From NCBI GenBank assembly GCA_963931865.1, contig OZ007507.1, positions 18,287,086-18,351,085 of the forward strand: 64,000 bases of DNA, written 5' to 3'. Of the stretch, positions 45,795 to 56,929 are shown piece by piece. Position numbers and translations under genes: made by a program. The notes below the pieces were generated by a model. It was given only the letters and a program-made list of their open reading frames with translations. It did not search any database and was not told the origin of the DNA. Source of the stretch: Axinella damicornis. Taxonomy: Eukaryota; Porifera; Demospongiae; Axinellida; Axinellidae. Within the stretch, counting starts at the first letter, position 1, and each line of letters opens with the position of its first letter.

Positions 45795-46305
45795 AACTCT
45801 TTAGGGGCCAAATTTTTTCTCTAGGTCATTTTCAGTCTATAGAACACTTAAACATACCCTAATTTCTGTTCCCTGGCATTGCTGGGCTCGAAACTGCTCA
45901 CACAGGTAATTTCAGCTATACTGAGCATATACGTGACTTAACCACACCCACCAATTAACGAGCTTGCAATCAAGCCTCCCGAGAAATGCCAACCTGCCGT
46001 AGCTGAAAAACGGGCGATGTATGCTGGAAATGGAGGCCCTACAAGGCAAGACAGCTACTTTCTAAGTCCATTTATGCCAAAAACGGTGGAAATGGCCCTC
46101 CCAGTGCCGACCAAGACCTTTCTATCGCGGAGCCCAGACACGGCCATGCTGTTTGCACCCTTCGGGTGCACCCACCCACCTCCCCCTGCCCCGCCCTCTC
46201 TGCTGGCGCAGAGCCTATCTCTCAAGGACATTGCCGGATGTGACATCATGAAGCTGAAAGTCTCATGATCCTTAAGGCGTCATTAGCTGGTAAACGGTTA
46301 ATGGG
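45795..46305 (+). repeat. Full-length R2 repeat
   Basis: Bounded by GTTAACTCTTTAGGGG and AAACGGTTAATGGGG, with the core TTTGCACCCTTCGGGTGCAC and GGACATTGCCGGATGTGAC. It is the inverse of 8690-9060. TTAA near both ends again suggests a piggyBac-like family. The 83-codon frame inside also appears in the 8.7-kb copy. Confidence 0.65.
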
Positions 46306-47334
46306 GTAGCTAAATACTGGTGTAATGTGAGTATTAAAAGCTACATCAACATCAACCATATATTGAGTAAGCAATATTCAAAGCCATGCAGTAACGTGTG
46401 TTTCATTCTCCTCCATCCTTCACAGAGTGTGGGCATAATTATATTGGTAGCCCTCAATGGCAGATTTGCCAACTCTCAATGATCCATAGACCAATCTCTA
46501 TTTTCTATGGCGTAGGCGGCTGTGACACTACACCCTATTCATTATATAATGCAACATAGATAGGTGTCAGGTCTAAGTGTAGCTACTCTCAGTCCCACAA
46601 GGACAAGCTCACCTATCTGGTACTGCAAATTCTTTACTGAATATGCAATAACCAAGATGATGGTGGCGGCCTCATTCCCAGGCCTTCATATACACCTAGT
46701 TCGTACTCGTGCAATCGTGCACCTAATAACGAGGTGTACTTAGTTTCGAACAACAATGATTGATCGAATAGGAAATATCCTTTGTAGCTTTTCCAGTTCG
46801 TACAAACTGAATTGACAGATTTTCAGGAAGAAAACTTCAGCTCTTACTAGAGTAGCTTGGGACAAGGGTCGAACCTGTGCCTAACAGTAGCATCAAATGA
46901 GCGTTTATTAGTGAGGTGCACTTTAACAACGCTCAACTTTAGTATGGTGTATTGAGCAGCAGGTTGATAGTGATGATGGTAACAATTGCACTGATTGCTA
47001 ATTATCCAACCACATGCACTCTAAACATAAATTGCGTTCTGTGGGGACAGCTCCACTGTAGGTACTAGACTACTAGTCTCGATCTCGTGCTCAGCCATCC
47101 ACGCCCCCTGGCGGAGAACATCTGAGTGAGATTTCTTGTCACTAACACTTTTCACATCTGGAATGTACGTAGGATGGCCAATGAAATCATAGAGCACGCA
47201 TGTAGATCACATCACTGAACAATCTGACTGCTTGAAAGTAGGGCAACAAAGGAACGTCTAGCTTTGCACTTTCAATTATACTTCGCTGGATATGCTTTTG
47301 TACCAAGGTGGTGACACTCCCAAATTTGCGTGCT
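46306..47334. other. No gene recognised
   Basis: Spacer of average composition. A short inverted pair near 46704-46735 (CTCGTGCAATCGTGCAC) is present. Nothing codes convincingly. Confidence 0.45.
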
Positions 47335-48140
47335 GTAGTCACAGCTGCAACTGGGCATCTTGACCCTGTATAATAAGGAAGGGGTGTAGTCGCTACGCGT
47401 CTGGTCAAAGGCAAAATGTGCACATAGTCAATGGCTGAAACCAGGAGCGCATGAGCCGCCGAAGGCGGCGAAGGAACGTACAACTCGCGAATACCCGTGA
47501 GATCCATGTAAATACAAATCTGTAGTAGTAATGACTTCCATATTTGGAAAGCGGAAGCTCATTTAGACGTTGCGTGACGCCATACAGTGCACGTGACTCG
47601 TACTTAGCTTATTGTTTTGACAGAGCCACCCGCAATGGCGAAGCGTACTCGTAGACATCGAGAGTGAGCTACCTCAAGCGAAGCGAGTTCGGTTTGAAGA
47701 AGGAACTCCACGCCGATCCGAGGGTCGTGCTAGAAGGAAACTTCAGCTTGTAGCCTTCAGGAAGTATCTCCCCACAACTTTCGTGCGCCAGGTGAAGGAT
47801 TCTCCCATGGATGAGACGCGCTATCAAGCGGAGTATGACCGTGCTTAAGTTTGCAAGAGCGAAACAGGCAGGGAACCAGCGAGTGTCAGGACGCCCCTGA
47901 AGGCTTGCACGCCAATAAAACTACCCCCAGAAAACTTATGACGTCCCGATCTATTTTCAAACGCGGAAGTACGTAACTAATTTGTATTTACATGGCACTA
48001 AAGTTGCACGCTCCTTCGCCGCCTTCGGCGGCTCATGCGCTCCTGCTGAAATACAGCGCAGCAAAACGGTCAAGAGCCTTTTACGATGCGGTCAATCATG
48101 TCAAGATCTCTTGACCCCGCAGCTGTGACTGCGGGAGTGA
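47335..48140. mobile_element. Element of about 800 bp with inverted GC-rich arms
   Basis: The outer arms GTAGTCACAGCTGC and GCAGCTGTGACTGC pair. The inner arms GGAGCGCATGAGCCGCCGAA and TTCGGCGGCTCATGCGCTCC pair, followed inward by CATGTAAATACAAAT and ATTTGTATTTACATG. The interior (47630-47930) begins MAKRTRRHRE and then stops; no long frame survives. A single arm copy occurs at 4037-4070. Confidence 0.75.
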
Positions 48141-48529
48141 CACCATAGACGATAATACACCTCATGGAACGTTATTGGGATGAGCATGAGCGAGCCCCAC
48201 ATAGACGAGTTTGCTGTAAATTTTCCCTACATATAATTGTATATATGTATTGTATGTTGTGCCGGGAATCACTTCCTGCTCTTATTTTGCATATTCTTAC
48301 GTCTTGTGGTAATTCCAAAACACAACTTGCATCGCTCGATGGACGATGGCGACAACACAGACGGAGACCACTCGTGGACCTACCTATTCATTGGCTAGAG
48401 TGATGGGTGAACCATGAACAGTCTAACCAGGCTCTGTACCTTCTCACCTGTGGCGACAGCAAACTCGACGAAGAGAGCTGGTGGACTTTATTAGCGGCGT
48501 AATCACCAACCTCAGACCTATACCGTCCG

Positions 48530-48697
48530 GCATGCCCTGCAGAACACATAGACCAGTGTGCAGCATGTGCCCATAGGTCCCTGTGTTGTGCACATGTGTG
48601 TCTGATAGCCAGTCACCTCAGTCATGCAACATTGGACTGGCTGCATTGGCAGGGGACATTAAAATTTGACTGACTGACTGACTGACTGACTGACTGC
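48530..48697 (+). mobile_element. LINE 3' tail ending in a GACT microsatellite
   Basis: GGACTGGCTGCATTGGCAGG, GGACATTAAAATTTGACTGA runs directly into six to seven GACT units. The same layout in inverted form (ATTGATTG units, then AAAGTTTGA) is at 50777-50830. A gene-free 3' end followed by a short tandem repeat is typical of CR1/L2-like LINE tails. No RT block is attached. Confidence 0.6.
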
Positions 48698-49479
48698 AAA
48701 TACTTGTTCTGCATTGCACTTGCTCACGCTCGCCCCACAATGTGATGCATTCTCCGAGTTCTCTATGGTGACACCCCATGTGTGACAAGAAATCGCCTGA
48801 CGCTCTTGGCCAGTGGGCGTGGACGTCTGGGCACGAGACTATACTATGTAGGTACGTGCCCAGACCTTCCTCCCGTTGCGAACGGTCTAGGTTACCGGTG
48901 TCAAGGGAAAATTGGGCCCCACTATAAATTTGTTCCTGATGACGTCGACGGGTCCCATACTATACTACTGCTAAGCTAGCTAGCCCCATCTTACATGATC
49001 TTATGAGTAAGGAAAACTCACCTTTCAAAATGATGCGTTAAGTCTTAGTGAATACTTCAGCAGACTCTGACTGCATCCGTCAGCTCTGTCCCGGCCAACT
49101 TGTAGAGGCGGCTAGCTTATGACTCGCCCCAATTAACGCACACATTTCCTGGATTTCTGTCTGGAAATCCTTACCTTATGACATCACACAATCTGGCAAC
49201 GACCGGCGCGGCAGAAGAAGCCATGCGCCAGCTGCATACTGAATTTTCCCCCTACTAGCTATGATAAATTGCAGTATGCGAAGTGGCCAGCTTAAGGGAA
49301 ATAGGGGTCAGATTACAGAACACTTACGGTCCCTGGGATTCTAGCAATGCCTAGCAGTTCTTGGACTAAGTTACAAACAGTAGCTAGGCTACCCGATGAC
49401 TGGAACTAATATAGTCACAGTGCACTAACTAAGTAACTGCTACTGTATTTGAACACCCCACCAATAATTGCAAAAGCAC
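48698..49479. other. No gene recognised
   Basis: Mixed composition. Includes a local inverted pair GGGCACGAGACTATA / GTGCCCAGACC (about 48828-48866). Frames are short. Confidence 0.45.
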
Positions 49480-49700
49480 AGTGGAGGGCTAGTGGCCTAG
49501 CATTCGACTCAGCTAGCTAATCGAAAGCGGTTGCAGTGAATCCCACCATTCATGGCCATATGAGATTTCTTGCTGGGCTAGGAGTCAACTCAGCTCTATC
49601 CCTATGAGTATGTGTGTTCGTGAAGGTGTTTTTCACCTGATACAGTTCACACCGCATCCTTTGGATGTAAAGCTGTCGGTTCCAGGGTGCTAGTTCCACG
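49480..49700 (+). mobile_element. Possible tRNA-derived SINE
   Basis: GCTAGTGGCCTAGCATTCGA resembles a pol III A box, and GCGGTTGCAGTGAATCCC, about 45 bases later, resembles a degenerate B box (GGTTCGANTCC). A TGGATGTAAAGCTGTCGGTT-type body follows. No cloverleaf can be drawn, so it is not a working tRNA gene. Confidence 0.4.
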
Positions 49701-49935
49701 GTTACCTGGTCAGTGGTTTCTCATGGTACGGAAGGAAATAGCTACATACTTTAGGTATAGGTTCTGGAAATGTGTGCACATCTAGAAACAGCCCTGGCCC
49801 TAATCTACTTCCTGCCAGATCAATAGCCACTTCGAGCATAGCTGCTAGCTAAACTAGAGTAGTACTACCAGCATACAAGTCACAAGTTAGCTAGCTAGCT
49901 ACAGCCCTTTTTTCTCTCTAGCAGATCAATATCCA

Positions 49936-50017
49936 CGAGCACTAGGCCAGCTGCTTCCCCCAAGCAGAGGATGACGCGTCATCCTCTGCTTGGGGGAAGC
50001 AGCTGGCCTAGTGCTCG
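49936..50017. repeat. Perfect spacerless 82-bp palindrome
   Basis: Two exact 41-base arms meet at GACGCGTC (centre 49976/49977). The left arm begins CGAGCACTAGGCCAGCTGCT. Pairing stops at the ends. It is structurally like the palindrome at 28012-28115 but of unrelated sequence. Confidence 0.88.
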
Positions 50018-50444
50018 AACTGCATCAAATCGTTATCGGGGTCCGACGATTCATGCTAACTATAGATGCCCATATGTAGCTAGCTATAGCTACAAAAGCA
50101 ATTTTCACTGCTCGGACAGACAGTAGTTCCTTTAGCAGCATCAAGCTAGCTGTGTGGTTTAAGCTTACTGTGTGTGTTTTGATTTTGTAGACAAATGTGC
50201 ACTTATTGCACTTACTAGCTACTCCTTGACTTAGTGTTTGAAATACCTGTATTTCCCTTTTCGCATTCCTCTGATCTAATCAATAAACAAAATACTAGCC
50301 TAGCTACTAAATAGTCTTCTTTGCTGAGTGTAAAAGGAAGCAAACAGGGTCATTAATAGCTTGCACACACATAGCTAGTCTAAGACTGAGCAATTCCATT
50401 GGCACATTCAAGCACTCCTTATCATTGTACCATTGCATTTACCG

Positions 50445-50750
50445 CAGAGTACGAACCAAGCGCCCATCACGCATCAAGCGCCCACCCCCTCTTCACGCGA
50501 AAGTTAGGGAGTGTAGTAAGGGCCCACCCATCACAAAAGTCTTGAGCTGCATTTCCCAGGACGCGCGATCAAGGGACTTATATATTCATAGCCGGTCATT
50601 GATATTCACAGCAGCTGAGCTTACCACAGGGCTTGTTCAGTGCTGAATGGGAGGGCGGATACTGCATGCCTAATTAGTCTGAGTACGTATCTAGCGCCCA
50701 TCCCCCTGTTCCAAACCATGGGCGCTTAATACGTACTGACTCAGGCACAA
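50445..50750. mobile_element. AGCGCCCA-ended repeat, about 300 bp
   Basis: GAGTACGAACCAAGCGCCCA at the left and TGGGCGCTTAATACGTACTG at the right are imperfect inverted ends. A further GAGTACGTATCTAGCGCCCA lies inside at about 50682. No target duplication could be set and there is no coding frame. Confidence 0.55.
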
Positions 50751-50776
50751 ATTAACTGAATATCCAGGGTGGTCTG

Positions 50777-50830
50777 CATAAATCAATCAATCAATCAATC
50801 AAACTTTATGTCACCTGCCAGGAGCAGCCA
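50777..50830 (-). mobile_element. LINE 3' tail with ATTG microsatellite (minus strand)
   Basis: On the minus strand GGCAGGTGACATAAAGTTTG is followed by four to five ATTG units. It matches in layout the tail at 48530-48697. Confidence 0.6.
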
Positions 50831-50922
50831 GCTCATGAGAGCTTATGAGACATAATAATTATTATGAATGTGAGTGCATGTGCATTGTTAGATCTACTGC
50901 ACGTGCATCATAGAGTTTATAC

Positions 50923-50984
50923 TAGCCTCGTACCCAGGCACACATGCGGAACGCGTTTCGCGTGTGGGCCTGGGAACGAGGCTA
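50923..50984. mobile_element. 62-bp MITE with perfect 9-bp target duplication
   Basis: The ends are TAGCCTCGTACCCAGGC and GCCTGGGAACGAGGCTA. AGTTTATAC is repeated exactly on each side (50914-50922 and 50985-50993). It is the smallest member of the family also seen at 4248 and 51840. Confidence 0.9.
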
Positions 50985-50993
50985 AGTTTATAC

Positions 50994-51830
50994 ATCACAA
51001 ATTTGAAGTGAATAATGTTGACGGTTGTGTACCCAACCTCAACCAGTTCAACACATATGAAATGACTGGACTATCTTTCATCACTGTTTTTACACCGGGC
51101 CTATGTTATATGGAGGCTACAGCAGTTGACAACAACAACAACAGCTTCTTGTAAACCTGCATCTAGAAAGAGAAATATCAATGGAGATATTATATATATA
51201 GCACCACAAAGTAGTGCACAAAGTACAACTGATCTAGTGGCTCATGAGATGATTGACTTAGCTATTTGATTGGAGAAGCTGCTTAGAACTTTATAATTGT
51301 GTTCGATGCTTCCACAATGCTTATATTCGTAATCACCTGTCCAGTGCATCCACACTCTACAGTTAATTGTCAGTACTGCATGGTAAATATAGGTGGCTAT
51401 TTGCAGTTGATGTCGTGTCATTTCTTGTTACAGACAGATATACCAGTATAGTCACTACTCAGGCTCACCCCAAACTATGCCATGGGTCTGTGGTTATGCA
51501 TATACCACATTGGATTAAGAAGTCGTCAGCACCAGTCTCCTCGCAAGAGTTTTCCTGCTTGCCAGGTTTCAACAATTTAAGGTCATACAAACCACTATAA
51601 TAATAATAACCAGAGATAATATCACTGTTTAACCTTTTTAGCTATATCCTGCAACCAGCTCGTAAGTAAATATTGTTGTTGTAGTTATTGTTTGTTGTCT
51701 ATATAGTCGTCTTTCATGCAGGTACATGTGGCAAGTTAGCAGAGATGACATTACCATGCTCTTTTGCCAAATCACTCTTAGCACTATAAGTTTATTGTTG
51801 GTCTAGCTATCAGTGTTTACACAATGACCT
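50994..51830. other. No gene recognised
   Basis: AT-rich spacer. The plus frames at 50864-51154 and 51367-51600 have no supported homology or splice context. Confidence 0.45.
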
Positions 51831-51839
51831 GTAAGCCAC

Positions 51840-51914
51840 TAGCCTCGTTCCCAGGCCCCGCCCAGCTTTTCGTCGCTTTTTGTCTGCGCGTGGGAGAGCC
51901 TGGGAACGAGGCTA
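51840..51914. mobile_element. 75-bp MITE with perfect 9-bp target duplication
   Basis: The ends are TAGCCTCGTTCCCAGGC and GCCTGGGAACGAGGCTA. GTAAGCCAC flanks both sides (51831-51839 and 51915-51923). It is in the same family as 50923-50984. Confidence 0.92.
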
Positions 51915-51923
51915 GTAAGCCAC

Positions 51924-52530
51924 GGTGTTGGCTGAGTGTGTATAGCTATATATATTGCACAAATAAAATTATTCATACTGCGGTAAAGGGGAGGAGGTGG
52001 TGGGAGGGGGAATACTACTAAAGTACCTTGAGTGGCAATGCCAATCTGAGTCAGCACATCAAATAACTATAACCCATGCAGTCCTGCAAGTCCAAGATCT
52101 TTTACATGCAGCTATAGCTTGTTAGTAACTTACTATGAATCTGTTATGAACATTTAGTTCTTAATTCTGCTCGTGACGCGGCAGTCCACTAGCCCTGTTC
52201 AGTCAGTCATAAACTCATCAATTAAGTATTAAACGTTTCTTACACCTATACACCGGTGCGGTGGAGGCAGAAGCGCATGGGGGAATAGTACGAGTTTTCT
52301 GCATCGAGCGTAGCACTTTAGTACGTTGGTGTGCACGTTTGGTGTTCGCGTCAAGTCCAGCGTCAAGTGCGGTTAACGGTTGGGGTATACTTGGAGTGTC
52401 TACATAACTACATGTATGAGCAACTGCTCCTTCATTTGTACATCCCAAACTGTTGACAAGTAGCCACAGCGGAAACGAAACCGATATATAGGTGTCACAG
52501 CGGAACGACGTATTATGTGCTACAGTATTA
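51924..52530. other. Downstream side of the orphan partner fragment, no exon found
   Basis: This is where later exons of a third partner gene would lie on the minus strand. No match to the GGARNMQIMG or VIYDYVQRK exons was found here or further down to 47 kb. Confidence 0.5.
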
Positions 52531-52535
52531 CTCAC

Positions 52536-52818
52536 TGCTGAGCATGCTGGAGCTCTTGTTTGTTATCACGGAGCTCCTTCAGCTTTAACTCGTACTCATT
52601 TTGTAGTCTGTTGTGCTCCATTTCATTCGCCTCCAGCTTGGATTCCAACGCTCTTAGTTCCTCCCCCATCTGCTCGCATTCTTGATCTTTGTCTGCTTGT
52701 AGCCCTCTCGACTCGGTCACATTCCTTCTGCTCCTGTTAGTGAACAGATGTATACATTTGCATAAATGTATACGATGACACAAACTTCAACTAACCAACA
52801 ATCCCCTGCATGTGCCAT
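52536..52818 (-). pseudogene. Orphan N-terminal part of a third partner gene (C')
   Basis: Two exons, 52818-52796 (MAHAGDCW) and 52733-52536, joined in phase with the same GTTAGT donor, CTGTTCACTAACAG-type acceptor and GTGAGT exon-2 donor as A' and B'. The coiled coil (ECEQMGEELRALESKLEANE) is intact over about 66 residues, ending QELQHAQ. An ACCAATAA box lies about 65 bases upstream (52878-52890). No downstream exon matching A' or B' is visible, and no HSPA12-like gene lies on the other side. It is either a truncated copy or a gene spliced to unrelated exons. Confidence 0.6.
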
Positions 52819-53340
52819 GAGTTTTTTTTTGGTCAACGTTTGGACAATGAACAGTACAGCAGTAAAACTATCCGACGTGATTATTGGTCCGGCAGGAAGT
52901 ACATAGTTTAAGTATAGGTACCGGGCACGCATGCGCATTTAGAACTGGCCCTGGCCATAACCATCGCCCTACTTACTTCCTGACCAATAACCACTTAGTG
53001 ACCTATAGCTAGTTGTCCAAATATCGCTGACGGGATACTGCAAACGCTGCACCACTTTTCATATTCTGTCTGGCGTGCATAGATGATCTATTCGGGCTGC
53101 TGGGGTCAAGGATTTAATGCCTGTGTCAAGTGAAATGGGCATCCCAGTTCGAATCATTCCCATTTTCTGATAGCCTAGAAATTGACTTCAAATTGTAGAA
53201 CATCCCATGGGTGTCTCGTGGGATTGATTTAAGTTACCAGAACCCTTTTAATATTAATTGGACACCCATGGGAGCATTTTAAGTCACTACAGTTGACTTA
53301 AGTTGCCATGAAGATATATAATGCGTATTACATGTACTCA

Positions 53341-53720
53341 TAGGACCATTTCATTAAAGAGCATGCCCATTGTCTCATGTCATCAGAGTAAGTCCCTGCC
53401 AATTATATACCCAGTCAAGTTCATAGAATGACATAACATGATCCCATGAGTAACAGACCACACAACTATTAATTTTATAGTGCAGGGAGTCAGGGACCAT
53501 CTTATATCAAGTCAAGAAAGAGTATGCCCCTGTCATCCCACATCATCAGAGTAAGTCCCTGCCAATTACCCAGAGAATGACTTCAAATGGTCTTATGAAT
53601 AATACACAACACACTATTTATTGTGGGTAGATCTTAAGTCAAGTAATATAAGGAGTGTGCTCCTGTCGTCTCACTCCATTAGTGCCAGCCAATTACCAAG
53701 TCACTGGAATGGTCATGAGA
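53341..53720 (+). repeat. Decayed tandem repeat, three units of about 125-150 bp
   Basis: CATCAGAGTAAGTCCCTGCC with AATTA recurs at about 53383 and 53545, and as ATTAGTGCCAGCCAATTACC at about 53678. Each is preceded by ATGCCC- or GTGCTCCTGTC-type words and followed by AGTCA and GAATG words. Divergence grows rightward. Confidence 0.65.
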
Positions 53721-53794
53721 ACTCCAACATGAACTGCAAAATTGTTAAGTACCAATGCAATACTCCTTTGTTCCTAGTACCTCATTAATGCAAA

Positions 53795-53992
53795 ATGGCC
53801 TACCCAATGATATTTTATACAATTATCGCCGTATATTTATGTTCAGTATTAGCAAACTGCATGCTAATTAACGTGTGTCCTTTGCTGTGTGTCAAGTTAA
53901 AGAAATTGAATCACAAATGTAATTACGTTAGCAAGAATAATAAGTCACTAATAATTAGTACATTGCTGATTTCTGTAATGGAGATTAAATAA
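53795..53992 (+). CDS. Possible small secreted or membrane peptide, 65 aa (doubtful)
   Basis: Starts MAYPMIFYTIIAVYLCSVLA, a plausible signal peptide or membrane anchor, followed by a short Cys- and Lys-containing part and a stop; an AATAAA word overlaps the stop region (about 53989-53994). It is AT-rich and unlike any gene here. A chance frame is quite possible. Confidence 0.2.
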   Translation: MAYPMIFYTIIAVYLCSVLANCMLINVCPLLCVKLKKLNHKCNYVSKNNKSLIISTLLISVMEIK

Positions 53993-54643
53993 AGATGTAA
54001 TGAGACACCTCATATCTCATGCAGAGAAACTGAAAGATATAACCCAAGCTCTAAGCCTGGTACTGTTCGGGAGGCACTTATAATCACCTCGGGGTTCGCC
54101 CTTGGTCTCTAAATCCTGCTTGAGTGCAATAACCTATACATGTGCTCACTAAAGTTCAGCTCATACTAGTGGATAGGGATATAACAATGATGCCTGCAGT
54201 TAGCAAACAAATTAACTTCCCGTCCTTGTCATTTGGATGCACTTACCCAGTTTCACCATCACATGGGAAGTAAATTCCGGTCATTCCATCATACTTACTT
54301 GTCTAACCCTGGAACCACTGTGTCTTTCCAAACACCACTTTGAGTTTCATTTCCACTAAGAGTGTCGTGCTTGGTGACTTAACTCAATCCCATGGAGACA
54401 CCCATGGGCATGGGTAGGGTGACTTAAATCAGTCCCATATGGGTAACCCATGGAATTTGCACAACCCCATTTTCATGCAAATGTCATATTCATGTGAAAA
54501 CGGGGCATTCCAATGCAGTGAAACATGGGAATGCCACTTACATCTCATCGTGCCGTGAAAATGGTACGAATTAGGCATCTGTAAAATATAAACCAATTAT
54601 GAATTCAGCTGTAATAATAATACCTTAGACTTTCTTATAGTCA

Positions 54644-54703
54644 GCATAAATGACGTATACAATACCATTAGCATAAATGACGTATACAATACCATTAGCA
54701 TAA
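54644..54703 (+). repeat. 27-bp tandem repeat, just over two units
   Basis: AGCATAAATGACGTATACAA with TACCATT, twice in tandem and exact, then a third partial unit (AGCATAAAC). Confidence 0.85.
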
Positions 54704-54949
54704 ACAAAAGAAGATAGAGGCACATCAGTGCTATAGCATGTACAGTATGAATGTACAAGAATACATGCAGAGAGGATATTTGCTGTAAAGCCATGCACTG
54801 TTCATCTTCTGTCGGGGACCATACGTCAGACCTATGCACTCCTATATAACCACTCATCACACTCCACCATAATAGTGTCATATCAGTTCAGCTCATTTTA
54901 CCCAGGAATGCTGCATCTCAATAACAGAAGGTTGTCATGCAGATCCTGG

Positions 54950-55470
54950 AGATTTTTTTTTTGGGACGTACTTTCTACTTAGTCTCTCGATCACAGATCC
55001 ATCAACTACGCATGCGCAAAAACCGTAACCCAACCCTAACCACACCCACAAATGTGCAATTCGAACAGGCAGCCCTGTGCAAGCAAGGAGTTTGGGTGCT
55101 GGTATTTGCTGAATCCCCATCAACTTGGCCTGGACCCGAAACTGAACTTGGAACCCCTCAACTACCTTGTCTTGATAGTCATTTATTTGTCTATTCAGTC
55201 TGTATTTTGTATTGCATCCGTATAGCTACTACCATGCTCATGTACACATGATGGGCTCAAAATCATATTAGTGTTTGCAAACAGTCCTGTATGCATCTTC
55301 TTTCTTCAGCCACCCACACTGGCCAAAATGTTGCTTGCTGATTTACGTTGTACTCCAGGTAGTAGGTTGGTGCCAGTCAACAAGCCAGGCCATCTGTGTA
55401 AAGTACGAAATTTGCACAGTATATCAATATCCCTGAGGCATACACAACTGTGCATGTGGATTCACCATCA

Positions 55471-55519
<49 letters not shown>

Positions 55520-55560
55520 ACACACACACTATTAAAGCTCCTGTGGATGTTTTGACCATG
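54950..55560 (+). repeat. Duplicated segment, copy 1, with poly-C and CA run
   Basis: Matches 58465-59480 in order: GACGTACTTTC, CATCAACTACGCATGCGCAA, ACAAATGTGCAATTCGAACA, GTTTGCAAACAGTCCTGTAT, AGTAGGTTGGTGCCAGTCAA, ATCAATATCCCTGAGGCAT, then a run of more than 30 C (about 55473-55505) and a CA run. The second copy carries an extra block at 58800-59150 and about 84 bases at 59293-59376. Confidence 0.8.
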
Positions 55561-56929
55561 TTAACATCATTCTGCTTATATTTTCACTTTCATGTTGCAG
55601 TTCCTGTTGACATTTTGTAGCACTGTTCCTGTTTTGTTCACATCTACAGGAAGCAGTTATTGGAACAACCGACAGTACTCGATCTGCCCTCTCTTGCAAT
55701 GATGAGTATTAGCTCAGTGAATAATAAGAATAGAAATAGAACCAAAATAAAGCAGTAGCACCACGATGTTGAAGACCAGGTACTACCAGCTTAGCTACCA
55801 GTGACCTCACATCCTGCAGAATAGGTCTGAATGCATCACAGTTGTTCCTAACACGTTTCGAGTTGAAGTTACCATTGGTATATACATCACTTGCCATTAA
55901 CGCATTGATGCATGTCTTACGCATGGCCACTAGCTATACTGTACGTAGTCCTGTAGCCTAGTTTTAGGCACGAATACCTTAAGAGACCATGCCCTGTAGC
56001 TGTAAACAATCACTTGCATGCATGCTGATTTAATCATATGATGCAGTTTAACACGCAGGGTTAAACTAAGTTAACATGAACGAGCACTGAAGGGGTGTGG
56101 TGATGAGCGGAAGTGAACTTATCCAGGGATGCGCATGCGTGCTGGTTACTGTGGTCACGGTTGCTAGGGCAGTAACGTTGCATGAGCTAGTAGGCGCATG
56201 CATGCCTTGATATCGGTTAGTTACCAGTTAGTTACAACGTACAGTTCAGTGGTACCATGCAAGCAGCAATTCGATGTGAAATGTTAAAGGATGTATGACA
56301 AGGATTAATGTCTCACCATGCATGCAGACAGTGGGTCTGGTCTCCAGCACTAATGAGCTATGGATTATTTTGGGAATGTGTGGTTTTGCTGTCTGTAACA
56401 CCTAACAATAAGGATCAAGACTAGCTACACTGGCCAGGAGTGACTCCTGTTGGCCGTGTACAAGTGTATCAGGGATTAATATATCTGCTTGATGTAGTCT
56501 TCAGTTGTAAGGATACACTAGAATTCATGGATTGGGGGGGTTTAAATACATATGGCCATTGTTGAAATGTGATCGGTACAGCATTGTGCTCTATAAACCA
56601 ATTCTTTACCAATCATCTCAAAGAAGAACAAAGCATCTGTCAGTGCAACTATTCATACTTATTACACAAGCAAGCATGAATGCATGTGAACACAGATTCT
56701 GAAATATTGTAGCCAAAAACAAAAAGGGAGATTGCTAGGTTGCTGAAACATACTACTGCTCGCTATCACTCCTTTTTCTAAACATTGAAGCTGAGATTGT
56801 TTGAAGGATTGACATATGTCACACCACAAATATTGTGGTAATTGCGTGACAATTATTGCCACAGCCATCTGGCACAATCTTCAGACGGTGTCTCCCTACC
56901 GAGAGGCCAGGGAAGGTATGGGGGCTGCT
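55561..56929. other. No gene recognised
   Basis: AT-rich spacer. The region 56090-56250 is GC-richer (ATGCGCATGCGTGCTGG) but has no supported frame. Confidence 0.45.

Larger units (their letters stand above)
53190..54480. repeat. Region bounded by inverted CCCATGGGTGTC blocks
   Basis: CATGGGTGTCTCGTGGGATT and ATTGGACACCCATGGGAGC near 53210-53273 are mirrored by GACTTAACTCAATCCCATGG, GAGACACCCATGG near 54370-54405. The span may be one element of about 1.2 kb. Its left part is the degenerate tandem at 53341-53720. Confidence 0.45.

Noticed and set aside
46017..46268. 83-codon frame with a Pro-rich stretch, similar to one at 8728-8973
   Set aside because: Both are inside repeat R2 and partly consist of low-complexity sequence.
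49480..49560. A tRNA gene
   Set aside because: A- and B-box-like words are present but no acceptor stem or anticodon arm can be drawn; a decayed SINE fits better.
52218..52535. 105-codon minus frame continuing from the orphan partner exon
   Set aside because: It reads past the conserved GTGAGT donor in a different frame and has no match in A' or B'.
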